Of a DNA stretch of 64,000 bases, positions 26,815 through 35,080 are shown one piece after another. Each line of letters opens with the position of its first letter. The stretch's first letter is position 1. A program made the position numbers and the translations under genes. Origin of the DNA: an uncultured Muribaculaceae bacterium (GTDB lineage Bacteria > Bacteroidota > Bacteroidia > Bacteroidales > Muribaculaceae); NCBI GenBank assembly GCA_910579675.1, contig CAJTUF010000010.1, positions 1-64,000 on the forward strand. Reading direction: 5' to 3'. Under the pieces are notes generated by a model that was given only the letters and a program-made list of their open reading frames with translations, ran no database searches and had not been told where the DNA came from.

Positions 26815-28578
26815 TCACTCGGCGGTGTCGGCGGGCAGAGTTGCAGCTGCTGCAGCCACCCACGCTTTCACGTCGTCGATGGAGGGTGCGGCGAGTTCCA
26901 GACGGTATTTCTTGTTGATGCCGCAGAGCTCCTGATGGAGCTTGCCGGGGGAGGCCACGGCTCCGAGGGCCGCTACGGTGGGGCAGCCGGCCTTGCGGAT
27001 CGGGGCAACCCACTCCTGGGCCACGCCGAGGGCTGTGAATGCTTCGTCCTTGTCGCGCGGAGCGGTCTTCTCGGGGCGCATCTGGGGGAAGAATAGCACC
27101 TCCTGGATGGTGGTCTGGCCGGTCATGAGCATCACGAGGCGGTCCATGCCTATGCCCATGCCCGAGGTGGGGGGCATGCCGTATTCGAGGGCACGGATAA
27201 AGTCGGCGTCGATGATCATGGCCTCGTCGTCGCCCTTCTCGCTGAGTCGCATCTGCTCTACGAAGCGCTCATACTGGTCGATGGGATCGTTGAGCTCGGA
27301 GTAGGCGTTGGCGAGCTCCTTGCCGTTGACCATCAGCTCGAAGCGCTCGGTGAGAGCGGGATCGTTGCGGTGGCGCTTTGTGAGGGGCGACATCTCGATA
27401 GGATAGTCGATGATGAAGGTGGGCTGGATGTAGGTGCCCTCGCAAGTCTCGCCGAATATCTCGTCGATGAGCTTGCCCTTGCCCATGGTCTCGTCGACCT
27501 CGATGCCCATTGAGCGGGCGGCGGCGCGGAGCTCCTCCTCGCTCTTGCCGGTTATGTCGAAGCCGGTGTGGTCGAGGATGGCCTGAGTCATGGTGACACG
27601 TGGGAAAGGAGCCTTGAAGGAGATGGTATTGTCGCCCACTTTCACCTCGGTGGAGCCGTTGACGGCGATGCAGATCTTTTCGAGCATCTTCTCGGTGAAG
27701 CTCATCATCCAGTTGTAGTCTTTGTAGGCCACATAGATCTCCATGCAGGTAAACTCGGGGTTGTGGGTGCGGTCCATGCCTTCGTTGCGGAAGTTTTTGG
27801 AGAACTCGTAGACACCCTCGAATCCACCCACTATGAGGCGCTTGAGATAGAGCTCGTCGGCGATGCGGAGGTAGAGGGGAATGTCGAGGGCGTTGTGGTG
27901 GGTGATGAAGGGTCTTGCCGATGCTCCGCCGGGGATCGACTGTAGGATCGGGGTCTCCACTTCAAGATAGCCGTGGGAGTTGAAGTAGTCGCGCATGGTC
28001 TGGTAGACCTTGGTGCGCTTGAGGAAAATATCTTTCACGCCCTCGTTGACAATAAGGTCGACGTAGCGGCGACGGTAGCGCAGCTCGGGATCGTCGAAAG
28101 CGTCGTAGGTCACGCCATCTTTCACCTTGACGATGGGTAGGGGGCGGAGTGCCTTTGAGAGCACGGCGAGTGTGGATGCATGGACGGTGATCTCGCCGGT
28201 CTGGGTGCGGAACACGTAGCCTGTCACGCCGATGAAGTCGCCAATGTCGAGGAGCTTCTTCACCACGGTGTTGTAGAGCTCCTTGTCGTCGCCGGGACAT
28301 AGGTCGTCGCGGCTGATGTAGATCTGTATGCGACCGCGCGAATCCTGAAGCTCGATGAAAGTGGCTTTGCCCATTACACGTCGGCTCATTACACGTCCGG
28401 CCACGCTGACATCGCGTCGGGGGGCATCGTCGCTGAAATTTGCTTTTATTTCGTCGGTGTAGCCCGTCACGGGAAATTCGGCGGCGGGATAAGGTTCGAT
28501 GCCACGGTTGCGAAGCTCATTCAGACTTCCTCGGCGAACTATCTCCTGTTCGCTCAGTTCGAGTATGTTGGTTGCCAT
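26815..28578 (-). CDS. lysS: lysyl-tRNA synthetase, class II
   Basis: Charges tRNA-Lys; 587 residues. An N-terminal OB-fold anticodon-binding domain (about 60-165) precedes the class IIb core, with motif 2 around [20 protein letters not shown] and motif 3 [15 protein letters not shown]. After motif 3 there is an extra C-terminal extension of about 80 residues (from [12 protein letters not shown]) that the E. coli enzyme lacks but Bacteroidales enzymes share. The frame is open back to 28758, but the ATG at 28578 ([17 protein letters not shown]) matches the family start and lies 68 bases after a TAATTTTG -7 box. Confidence 0.96.
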   Translation of the reverse strand: MATNILELSEQEIVRRGSLNELRNRGIEPYPAAEFPVTGYTDEIKANFSDDAPRRDVSVAGRVMSRRVMGKATFIELQDSRGRIQIYISRDDLCPGDDKELYNTVVKKLLDIGDFIGVTGYVFRTQTGEITVHASTLAVLSKALRPLPIVKVKDGVTYDAFDDPELRYRRRYVDLIVNEGVKDIFLKRTKVYQTMRDYFNSHGYLEVETPILQSIPGGASARPFITHHNALDIPLYLRIADELYLKRLIVGGFEGVYEFSKNFRNEGMDRTHNPEFTCMEIYVAYKDYNWMMSFTEKMLEKICIAVNGSTEVKVGDNTISFKAPFPRVTMTQAILDHTGFDITGKSEEELRAAARSMGIEVDETMGKGKLIDEIFGETCEGTYIQPTFIIDYPIEMSPLTKRHRNDPALTERFELMVNGKELANAYSELNDPIDQYERFVEQMRLSEKGDDEAMIIDADFIRALEYGMPPTSGMGIGMDRLVMLMTGQTTIQEVLFFPQMRPEKTAPRDKDEAFTALGVAQEWVAPIRKAGCPTVAALGAVASPGKLHQELCGINKKYRLELAAPSIDDVKAWVAAAAATLPADTAE

Positions 28579-28646
28579 AAGCGGTGATGTCGGGGTGAAA
28601 AAACAGATAATGGGCGGCGGAATGAGCTTCCGCCGCATATTTCCTG

Positions 28647-28654
28647 CAAAATTA
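28647..28654 (-). promoter_or_regulatory. lysS operon -7 box
   Basis: TAATTTTG on the minus strand, 68 bases upstream of the lysS ATG; -33 element not clear. Confidence 0.4.
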
Positions 28655-28721
28655 ATGAATAATCGCGAAATGGCCTCATCACGACACAAAAAAGCCGTCC
28701 GGGCAGAGCAGATAATAAAGT

Positions 28722-28755
28722 AGCGGCCCCGGGGCATCTCTGCTCCGGGGCCGCT
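28722..28755 (-). terminator. terminator hairpin after serA
   Basis: Eleven-base perfect GC-rich arms (28722-28732 with 28745-28755), 28 bases after the serA stop. On the minus strand the stem is followed by ACTTTATTATC, so the T-tract is poor. Confidence 0.6.
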
Positions 28756-28783
28756 CAAATAGATGAAATCTCTCTACGGTATA

Positions 28784-29704
28784 CTACTTGTTGACGCGGA
28801 AGCGGTCGATACCGTCGCGGAGATATGCCACCACCTGCCGGGCGGCGGCTATGCCTGCGTTGATGTTGGCCTCGGCGGTCTGCGCACCCATCTTCTTGGG
28901 AGTGAAGAGCACCTGCTTGCCAAAGCGTGCCGAGAGGTCGGCGGCGCAGTCGGGAGCCACATCGGCCACATATTTGATGTCGGGACGGTCGGCCAGAGCG
29001 CGGGCGAGTCCCTCTTCGTCGATCACCTCCTTGCGGGCAGTGTTGATGAGCACACCTCCTTTGGGGAGGAGGGTGATGAGGTCGTAGCCCACCGATCCGC
29101 GGGTCTCGGGAGTGGCGGGGATATGGAGGCTCACATAGCGGTTGTCGGAGTAGAGGGAGCGGAGATCATGGACAGGGGTCACTCCGGCGTCGGTCATGGC
29201 GCTGTCGGGGCAATAGGGGTCGAGAGCGCACACCTCCATTCCAAACCCTTTGGCGATGCGGGCCACATTGCGCCCCACCTGACCGAATGCGTGGATGCCG
29301 AGGCGCTTGCCCTTGAGCTCGGAGCCTGAAGTGCCGTCGAGCATATTGCGGGCAGCCATTACGGCAAGACCAAACACGAGCTCGGCCACGGCGTTGGAGT
29401 TTTGTCCGGGTGTGTTTTCGACCACAATGCCGCGCTCCGATGCAGCAGCGAGGTCTACATTGTCGTAGCCGGCACCTGCACGCACCACAATCTTGAGAGC
29501 GGGTGCGGCGGCGATCACATCGGCGGTGACCTTGTCGGAGCGCACTATGAGTGCATCGGCTGTGGCCACGGCTGCGAGCAGTTCATCCTTAGAGGAGTAT
29601 TTTTCGAGGAGCTCAAGCTCATAGCCGGCGCTTTCGATCTCCTGGCGTATACCCTCTACCGCTTCGGCGGCAAAGGGCTTTTCGGTAGCAACAAGTACTT
29701 TCAT
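28784..29704 (-). CDS. serA: D-3-phosphoglycerate dehydrogenase (short form)
   Basis: Oxidises 3-phosphoglycerate to 3-phosphohydroxypyruvate, the first step of serine synthesis. The 306-residue protein is a short form without the C-terminal ACT domain, so serine feedback through ACT is not expected. Seen are the Rossmann region LGIHAFGQVGRNVARIAKGF (about 136-155) and the D-isomer-specific dehydrogenase pattern LLPKGGVLINTARKEVIDEE. It starts 10 bases after serC, so serC-serA form one transcript, ending at a GC-rich hairpin. Confidence 0.93.
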   Translation of the reverse strand: MKVLVATEKPFAAEAVEGIRQEIESAGYELELLEKYSSKDELLAAVATADALIVRSDKVTADVIAAAPALKIVVRAGAGYDNVDLAAASERGIVVENTPGQNSNAVAELVFGLAVMAARNMLDGTSGSELKGKRLGIHAFGQVGRNVARIAKGFGMEVCALDPYCPDSAMTDAGVTPVHDLRSLYSDNRYVSLHIPATPETRGSVGYDLITLLPKGGVLINTARKEVIDEEGLARALADRPDIKYVADVAPDCAADLSARFGKQVLFTPKKMGAQTAEANINAGIAAARQVVAYLRDGIDRFRVNK

Positions 29705-29714
29705 ATCGGAAGGA

Positions 29715-30788
29715 TTACTTGGAGTTGCGGAAATCGTGCATGGCCTTTACAAGCTCCTCTACGCTCTCGATGGGGAGCGCATTGTAGAGCGATGCGCGGA
29801 AGCCGCCTACTGAGCGGTGGCCCTTGATGCCTACAATGCCGCGCTGGGCGCAGAAGTCGACAAACTCACCTTCGAGATCGGCATATTCGGGAGTCATGCG
29901 GAAGGTGACATTCATGATGGAGCGATCGGCGGGGTCGGTCACACAGCCCACAAACATAGGCGATGCGTCGATGGCCTCATAGAGTTTGGCGGCCTTTTCG
30001 AGGTCGCGCTTCTCGAGGGCTTCCACGCCGCCGAGCTCCTTGTACCAGCGCAGGGTCTGCATGGCCGAGAAGATCGGGAGCACAGGGGGGGTGTTGAACA
30101 TCGAGCCTTTCTTGATGTGGGTGCGGTAGTCGAGCATGGTGGGGATGGGGCGGTCGACATGGCCCATTGCATCGTCGCGCACTATCACGAGGGTGACACC
30201 TGCGGGAGCGAGATTCTTCTGGGCGCCGGCATAGATTATGTCGTATTTCGACACATCGACGGGGCGCGAGAAGATGTCGCTCGACATGTCGCCGACGAGG
30301 CGCACGCGGCCGGCGTCGGGATCGACGCGCATCTCGGTGCCGTAGATGGTGTTGTTGGAGGTGAAGTGGAAGTAGTCGGCGTCCTGAGGTACACTCCAAC
30401 CCTTGGGAATGAATGAATATTTCTCAGCCTCCGACGAAGCAACTACATCGACATCGCCAAAGAGACGGGCTTCCTTGACGGCGTTGTGGGCCCAGGTGCC
30501 GGTGTCGAGATAGGCAGCTTTCTTGGCCAGGAGGTTCATGGGCACCATGGCAAACTGCATCGAAGCGCCGCCACCGAGCCAGAGCACCGAGTAGCCTTCG
30601 GGTACATCGAGCAGCTCCTTGACCAGAGCGGAAGCTTCGTCGATAACAGCCTGAAATTGCTTCGAGCGATGGCTTATCTCAAGGATCGACAGGCCCATGT
30701 CGGCAAAGTTGATGATAGCATCGGCAGTGGCCTGAATCGTGTGCTGGCTCAGAATCGACGGGCCGGCATAGAAATTATGTTTCTTCAT
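29715..30788 (-). CDS. serC: phosphoserine aminotransferase
   Basis: PLP-dependent transfer of the amino group from glutamate to 3-phosphohydroxypyruvate. The ATG at 30788 gives 357 residues beginning [15 protein letters not shown], the typical SerC N-terminus; the frame stays open further upstream but into the promoter. The PLP-lysine lies in the segment [20 protein letters not shown] (about residue 192-211). serA follows 10 bases later. The promoter at 30905-30874 leaves a leader of about 80 bases. Confidence 0.95.
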   Translation of the reverse strand: MKKHNFYAGPSILSQHTIQATADAIINFADMGLSILEISHRSKQFQAVIDEASALVKELLDVPEGYSVLWLGGGASMQFAMVPMNLLAKKAAYLDTGTWAHNAVKEARLFGDVDVVASSEAEKYSFIPKGWSVPQDADYFHFTSNNTIYGTEMRVDPDAGRVRLVGDMSSDIFSRPVDVSKYDIIYAGAQKNLAPAGVTLVIVRDDAMGHVDRPIPTMLDYRTHIKKGSMFNTPPVLPIFSAMQTLRWYKELGGVEALEKRDLEKAAKLYEAIDASPMFVGCVTDPADRSIMNVTFRMTPEYADLEGEFVDFCAQRGIVGIKGHRSVGGFRASLYNALPIESVEELVKAMHDFRNSK

Positions 30789-30873
30789 ATTGCGTAGGGA
30801 TGAAGTGGATAATGGTAAGTTAGATTTTCGGTATTCTTTTAAGGCAGGGAGCGCCGCAGCTGCTCCCCGACCG

Positions 30874-30905
30874 CAAATATAGGCTTTAGCCACGATGCCA
30901 CCAAA
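30874..30905 (-). promoter_or_regulatory. serC-serA promoter
   Basis: On the minus strand: TTTG (30905-30902), 20 bases, TATATTTG (30881-30874), matching the Bacteroidota consensus. Confidence 0.7.
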
Positions 30906-31006
30906 CTTTGGAGGGTAAAAACATAAAAAAAAGACGCGGGAGGGAACGCTCGGCCCAAAGCGCCCAAAATGGGGCTGATAAATTTTCGTATTTGCCGAAT
31001 ATCTAT

Positions 31007-31014
31007 TAACTTTG
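31007..31014 (+). promoter_or_regulatory. -7 box of TPR protein gene
   Basis: TAACTTTG, 48 bases before the ATG at 31063, divergent from the serC promoter. No clear TTG at the right spacing. Confidence 0.45.
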
Positions 31015-31062
31015 CGGTCGCTATATACATAAAAGCTAAAAACAGTATCCCCGAATATAAAT

Positions 31063-31767
31063 ATGTCAACCAATCAAGACCCCTCTTCACTCGCCCGTCA
31101 GGAGAGCGAGGAAGCTCTGGCACAGGAGCAGAAAACAGCCCGCACCCAGAAGATCCTGATGTGGGTGATCATAGCCGCTTCAGCTATCATTATCCTCATC
31201 CTCATCTATATCTTCGCCATCCGCCAGCCCGGCATCCAGGCCGCCGACAATGCAATAGGTCAGGCCGATATGTCAAACAACCTCGGTCAGGACTCCGTGG
31301 CACTGGTGCAGTATAAGCAGGTGGCCGACAACTATGGCTATGATGCAGGCAACCGCGCCGCCCTCAATGCCGCCATAATCCTCTACCAGCAGGCGCAGAA
31401 CGACAGCACCGGACGTGCCGCCAAGCTTGAGGAGGCTATCTCCTATCTCAAGAAATATGACGCCAAGGAGAGTGTGATCGGCGCATCGAGCCGCTCGCTC
31501 ATGGGCGACTGCTATGTCAACCTCGGCAACCTCCAGGAGGGCCGCAAGTGCTTTGCCGAAGCTGCCGCTCTCTCCGACAATAATCCCGCCTACACACCTT
31601 TCTTCATGATGAAGGAGGCTACAGTTGACCGCGCTCTCGGCGATCATGCAGCTGAAGCCGCGCTCTATCAGGCAATCCTCGACCGCTTTCCGGCCTATGG
31701 CGCCGAGCAGGGTCTGGACATTGAGAAGTATCTCAAGCGTGCCCAGGCCTCGGCCGAAGCCAAGTGA
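31063..31767 (+). CDS. TPR-containing single-pass membrane protein
   Basis: A 234-residue protein with a charged N-terminus, one membrane segment ([20 protein letters not shown], about residues 31-50) and a periplasmic tetratricopeptide domain (about 75-225). The layout resembles YfgM-like or tetratricopeptide_2 proteins that assist the Sec translocon or periplasmic folding. The family call is by layout only; a specific partner is not evident. It is a single-gene transcript between the serC promoter region and a convergent terminator. Confidence 0.75.
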   Translation: MSTNQDPSSLARQESEEALAQEQKTARTQKILMWVIIAASAIIILILIYIFAIRQPGIQAADNAIGQADMSNNLGQDSVALVQYKQVADNYGYDAGNRAALNAAIILYQQAQNDSTGRAAKLEEAISYLKKYDAKESVIGASSRSLMGDCYVNLGNLQEGRKCFAEAAALSDNNPAYTPFFMMKEATVDRALGDHAAEAALYQAILDRFPAYGAEQGLDIEKYLKRAQASAEAK

Positions 31768-31802
31768 GCGAGCGCCGACTATCGCTTAAATCATAACTAA
31801 TA

Positions 31803-31850
31803 ATAAGCACGCCGGGCCTGCATCAGTCGATGCAGGCCCGGTATGCTTAT
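31803..31850. terminator. bidirectional terminator-like hairpin
   Basis: Two stacked perfect stems: ATAAGCA with TGCTTAT (31803-31809, 31844-31850) and CCGGGCCTGCATC with GATGCAGGCCCGG (31812-31824, 31829-31841), a 4-base loop. It lies between two convergent genes; there is no long T-tract on either strand. Confidence 0.65.
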
Positions 31851-31871
31851 GTGTATCGGCAAATGGAGCGA

Positions 31872-32402
31872 TCAGATCTCTACGGCTACCAGAGTGCCGG
31901 AGGGGTCGAAGAACAGGTCGTGGATGTCGGTGCCCCGGAATTCGACCTTGTAGCCCCTGCCGGAGCGTTTGACGGTCTCTACGCAGCGGTCGAGCGACAG
32001 GCGCCCGATCTCTTTATAAGCCTGAGAAGGCAGAAGTTTCTTCACTATTTCCTGCGGGAGGGATTTGGAGTGACCTGCATCAACCTCGGTCCACTCGCCG
32101 GAGCTGTCAAATTCGATGTCGGTGCCGTCGGTGAAGTCCACTTCAAAGGTGCCGTTGTCAAATTCCTCCTCGACCTCCTTGATGACGCTCTGCGGGAAAT
32201 TGGCGTTAAGAAAATCGGTTGCTTTGCGGGGGAGGCGTCCGGTGGTTACGCTGCCGCTTATGGCAGGTCCGATGCCGGTGGGATAGTAGGGTTGGTTCTG
32301 GCCGGCGGGTACCACTACCTGAGCGTCGGCGGCGATGGGAGAGGCGACCGCGAGCGCTGCTACGGCGGCTGCGGCCATTGATATGTATTTGTTCATAGTC
32401 AT
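31872..32402 (-). CDS. PepSY-like (DUF2874-type) secreted protein
   Basis: A 176-residue exported protein with a signal peptide cleaved near ADA-Q (about residues 1-28). Two repeats of the PepSY-like (beta-lactamase-inhibitor-like) fold follow. Each has a helix of the LPRKATDFLNANFPQ / LPQEIVKKLLPSQ kind and a strand pair ending in a conserved Phe-Asp/Gly turn (EVDFTDGTDIEFDSSGEW; KVEFRGTDIHDLFFDPSGTL). Bacteroidales encode many such periplasmic proteins of unknown function. It is the last gene of a run headed by an ECF sigma locus, 76 bases after the preceding gene. Confidence 0.8.
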   Translation of the reverse strand: MTMNKYISMAAAAVAALAVASPIAADAQVVVPAGQNQPYYPTGIGPAISGSVTTGRLPRKATDFLNANFPQSVIKEVEEEFDNGTFEVDFTDGTDIEFDSSGEWTEVDAGHSKSLPQEIVKKLLPSQAYKEIGRLSLDRCVETVKRSGRGYKVEFRGTDIHDLFFDPSGTLVAVEI

Positions 32403-32478
32403 ATGCCACGCGGCACGGGAGTGGGGTGCCCGCAGCGTGGCTGTCCATCAATTACAACGCGCCGGAGCGCGGGTGTGT

Positions 32479-32832
32479 TCAGTGGAGGCAGCGGCGCAGT
32501 ATGGGTACCGACAGAAACAAGGTTGCGCCGATGGCCATGGCTATAGCGCCGATCATCACGGCCGGGTTGTAGGATGTGGGGTCGGGGAGACTCATCACCT
32601 CCTTGAGTTCGCCGATGGTGATATAGACCGACACGGCGGTGACTACGAGCCATGCTGCCACTTCGGGGAGGCGCACGATGCGTTGGCGCCGGGCCGGGAG
32701 GCGGTTCATAACCTTGTTGACAAACCAGCCGTCGGGGGGAGGGGCGGGTGTTTCGTGGCGCATCATCTCGGTTATGCGGCGATCGGTGGTGGTGTCGGTG
32801 GAGGAGTAGGATCGATGGATTTTCATACTCAT
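32479..32832 (-). CDS. small two-helix membrane protein next to ECF sigma factor
   Basis: A 117-residue protein with a polar N-terminal half (about 60 residues, containing the MMRHETPAPPPDGWFVNKVM segment) and two C-terminal membrane helices (about 60-78 and 90-110). It begins 24 bases after the sigma factor stop, the usual place of an anti-sigma factor. An anti-sigma role is inference from position; no ZAS or FecR motif is seen. I do not recognise the family. Confidence 0.65.
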   Translation of the reverse strand: MSMKIHRSYSSTDTTTDRRITEMMRHETPAPPPDGWFVNKVMNRLPARRQRIVRLPEVAAWLVVTAVSVYITIGELKEVMSLPDPTSYNPAVMIGAIAMAIGATLFLSVPILRRCLH

Positions 32833-32856
32833 GGCTTATATAGGTGAGGGGGGAGG

Positions 32857-33396
32857 TCAGTAGCGGTATTTTTCAAGCAGCAGGGCCAGGCGGGCGCGGG
32901 CTCTGCTAAGATAAGATTTCACGGTGCCCTGGGGGAGCCCTGTGATGGTGGATATGCGGCTTATCGGGAACTCCTCGAAGTAGAAGAGCTGCACAATGGC
33001 GCGCTGGGTGTCGGGGAGACGCATGATGGCTTCGGCCAGGGTGGAGTCGGGGATCGTGGCGCCTGTCTCCGGATCATCGTCGGCGGCTTGGGCCGCTTCG
33101 TCGAGCGAGGCGGCCGGGCGCGACCGCCGGGTGTGGGTGATAAATTCGTTGTAGGCTATGCGGAATAGCCAGGTGCGGAACCGTGTGATGCCGTTGAGGG
33201 TGCGGATGGAGAGGTAGGCTTTGAGAAATGTGTCCTGGGCCAGATCGTCGGCCAGCGCGACGTCGCCTTTTGTGAGGCTCAGCACAAACCGCCGCAGAGG
33301 GTCGGAATATGCCTCCACCAACAGCCCGAATGCCTGGCGGTCGTCGGCCGCTATGCACCGGGCTATCAGTGAGAGTTCCTGAAGGCGTGTCAGCAT
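32857..33396 (-). CDS. ECF-type RNA polymerase sigma factor
   Basis: A 179-residue sigma-70 family factor with region 2 (about 22-85: DDLAQDTFLKAYLSIR and RTWLFRIAYNEFI) and region 4 (about 125-175: LPDTQRAIVQLFYFEEFP then GLPQGTVKSYLSRARARL). The frame is open back to 33477, but the ATG at 33396 (MLTRLQELSLIARCIA) gives the normal length and lies 34 bases after the preceding gene. Its neighbours are a membrane lipoprotein upstream and a small membrane protein downstream, suggesting a membrane-signalling regulon. Confidence 0.93.
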   Translation of the reverse strand: MLTRLQELSLIARCIAADDRQAFGLLVEAYSDPLRRFVLSLTKGDVALADDLAQDTFLKAYLSIRTLNGITRFRTWLFRIAYNEFITHTRRSRPAASLDEAAQAADDDPETGATIPDSTLAEAIMRLPDTQRAIVQLFYFEEFPISRISTITGLPQGTVKSYLSRARARLALLLEKYRY

Positions 33397-33430
33397 CGCT
33401 CTGAGCTTAATGGATTGGCGTGATGATGAG

Positions 33431-34279
33431 TTAGTTACGCTTGCCGAAGTAGAGGGGGAGCAGCTTGGCGAGGGCAAACACCATTAATGATCCGCCAACA
33501 AGAAATCCGGGGGCAAAATCGCGTGCTGCCGAGCTGATGCCGAAGAAGAGCACTATGGCGAATCCGGCGAGGATGAGGCCCTGACGGAGGTCTTTGGCCT
33601 TGGAGTCGGGCACGCTGCTGGTGAAGTTGCGGATGGAGTCGACCACCGATTGCGGCTGCTGGTAGGGGCCGGAGCCGGGGATGCCTGAGGGGGCTTCGGG
33701 GGGCACATCAGGGCCGCCGGGGGCTGAGGTTGGGGTGGCAGAGGAGGCAGGAGAGGCAGTGGTGTTGATGTGGTTGATGGTGACGGGGGGAGCGGCGGGC
33801 GATCCGGTGAAGAAGGCTTCGGGCAGCTCATAATGCTCGTCGATGGCATGGTTGATGGCTTTGTTGCGCGAGTGCTGGCGGCGGATCACGATCACAAACA
33901 CTCCGAAGAGGATCAGCAGGATGCCACCTCCGACAAAAGATATCACGCTGAGGATAGTGAATATCTCGATGGCGCGGGTGGAGATGCGGTGGGGATATTC
34001 GGGGGCGGGTATCTCGACATACACGGTGCGGATCCGGGATGCCTGCAGGGTGGTGTCGACCGGGGCTATGAGGGTGTCGCCGTCGGAGGTCACAACTATG
34101 GTTGACCCATTGTCGATGCCGGGGGCGTGCACCGCTTTCTTGACTGAGGCGGTGATGCTGCGCTCAAACGCTTTTTTATCCCAATGGGAGGGCTCGACTT
34201 CGTAGAGGTCGCTGATGCTGCACCCGGTGAGCAGGAGTGCCATAAGCAGTGGGGCGATAAGGGATCGGAATAGTTTCAT
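33431..34279 (-). CDS. lipoprotein with internal membrane segments, ECF locus
   Basis: A 282-residue protein starting with a lipoprotein signal (lipobox LLTGC, Cys20). It has a periplasmic part of about 85 residues with a possible TPM-like beta segment, a strong membrane helix (about 108-132: ILSVISFVGGGILLILFGVFVIVI), a Pro/Ser-rich cytoplasmic linker (about 160-225) and two more membrane helices at the C-terminus. The C-terminal half resembles DUF6249-type proteins, but I cannot confirm it. It stands 34 bases upstream of the sigma factor gene and may sense or transmit the signal. Function unknown. Confidence 0.7.
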   Translation of the reverse strand: MKLFRSLIAPLLMALLLTGCSISDLYEVEPSHWDKKAFERSITASVKKAVHAPGIDNGSTIVVTSDGDTLIAPVDTTLQASRIRTVYVEIPAPEYPHRISTRAIEIFTILSVISFVGGGILLILFGVFVIVIRRQHSRNKAINHAIDEHYELPEAFFTGSPAAPPVTINHINTTASPASSATPTSAPGGPDVPPEAPSGIPGSGPYQQPQSVVDSIRNFTSSVPDSKAKDLRQGLILAGFAIVLFFGISSAARDFAPGFLVGGSLMVFALAKLLPLYFGKRN

Positions 34280-34424
34280 GATAGGATATCTCTGTGGAGG
34301 ATGGGAATTTATGTGATGGATTGCAGCGGGGGATGGATGCCCTGTGCATAGATATGACGCGTTTCGGGCCGGGAGGTTGCACTCCCGACCCGAAAAAACT
34401 GTTTTTTTTTGAATGTGGGTGCCG

Positions 34425-34634
34425 CTAACCGACGATGAGGCTCAGCCCGGCGGCTATCATCAAGGTCCCGGCCACGCCATAGATGAGCCGTGAGGCGGCG
34501 TGGCGCCTGCGGCCGGTGAAGGCGTGGGCACCCCGCGCCGAGAAAAACCATCGGGCGTCGGTGACGGCGGCGATGAGGGCCGTGGCGCCTGCGGCGATGA
34601 ATGTGAGGGCAAGGATGAGGGTGGCGGCCTCCAT
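34425..34634 (-). CDS. 69-residue two-helix membrane protein (Imm17-like?)
   Basis: A small protein with two membrane helices (residues 1-24 and about 48-67) and a conserved-looking loop DARWFFSARGAHAFTGRRRHAASRL. Its ATG overlaps the tsaE stop in the string TGATG, so translation is coupled, and this start is far better than the ATG at 34757 inside tsaE. The WFFSxRGA loop and length recall small Bacteroidota proteins named immunity-17 family, often found beside tsaE; I hold that name loosely. No toxin gene is nearby. Confidence 0.65.
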   Translation of the reverse strand: MEAATLILALTFIAAGATALIAAVTDARWFFSARGAHAFTGRRRHAASRLIYGVAGTLMIAAGLSLIVG

Positions 34635-35077
34635 CAGCGGGGATAGCGGAGGGTGAGGGTGCGGGCGTCGGTGATGGGATCGACTTCGATGGTCACATCG
34701 ACTGTGGCGTCGGGGTCGAGCAGCGATCCGGCGCGGTCGGGCCACTCGATCAGGCATAGATGGCCCGAGTCGACATAGTCGATAAATCCGGTGTCGGCCA
34801 CCTCCTCCTCGCTGTCGAGTCGGTAGAGGTCGAAGTGGTAGATGGGGTTGCCATCGGCGCCTGTATATTCGTTGAGGATGGCAAAGGTGGGAGAACCGGT
34901 GGGGTCGGCTGCCACTCCGAGCCGGGCGGCGAGGGCGTTGATAAAAGTGGTCTTGCCGGCGCCCATCTCGCCGTTGAAGGCAAATACTGAGTAGCCCTCG
35001 CGGAGCTCCAGAAAGCGCGTGGCGGCAGAGTCGAGGTCGGCGGGGGTGGCTATGGTTATGGTGGCTGGATTTTTCAT
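34634..35077 (-). CDS. tsaE: tRNA t6A37 threonylcarbamoyladenosine biosynthesis ATPase
   Basis: The ATPase subunit of the TsaB-TsaD-TsaE complex that makes the t6A modification of tRNAs reading ANN codons. At 147 residues it is of the usual size. The Walker A motif GEMGAGKT is at residues 36-43, followed by SPTFAILNEYTG and the HFDLYRL segment (about 88-94) and EWPDRAG typical of the family. It follows porX by 3 bases and overlaps the small membrane protein gene. Confidence 0.95.
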   Translation of the reverse strand: MKNPATITIATPADLDSAATRFLELREGYSVFAFNGEMGAGKTTFINALAARLGVAADPTGSPTFAILNEYTGADGNPIYHFDLYRLDSEEEVADTGFIDYVDSGHLCLIEWPDRAGSLLDPDATVDVTIEVDPITDARTLTLRYPR

Positions 35078-35080
35078 GAG

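Noticed and set aside
30789..31073. Longer SerC reading from 31073
   Set aside because: It would include the promoter region (30874-30905); the known SerC start [11 protein letters not shown] is at 30788.
34360..34411. Hairpin with long A and T runs as a terminator of the tsaE unit
   Set aside because: On the minus strand the T-run precedes the GC stem instead of following it, so it is not a standard intrinsic terminator; its role is unclear.
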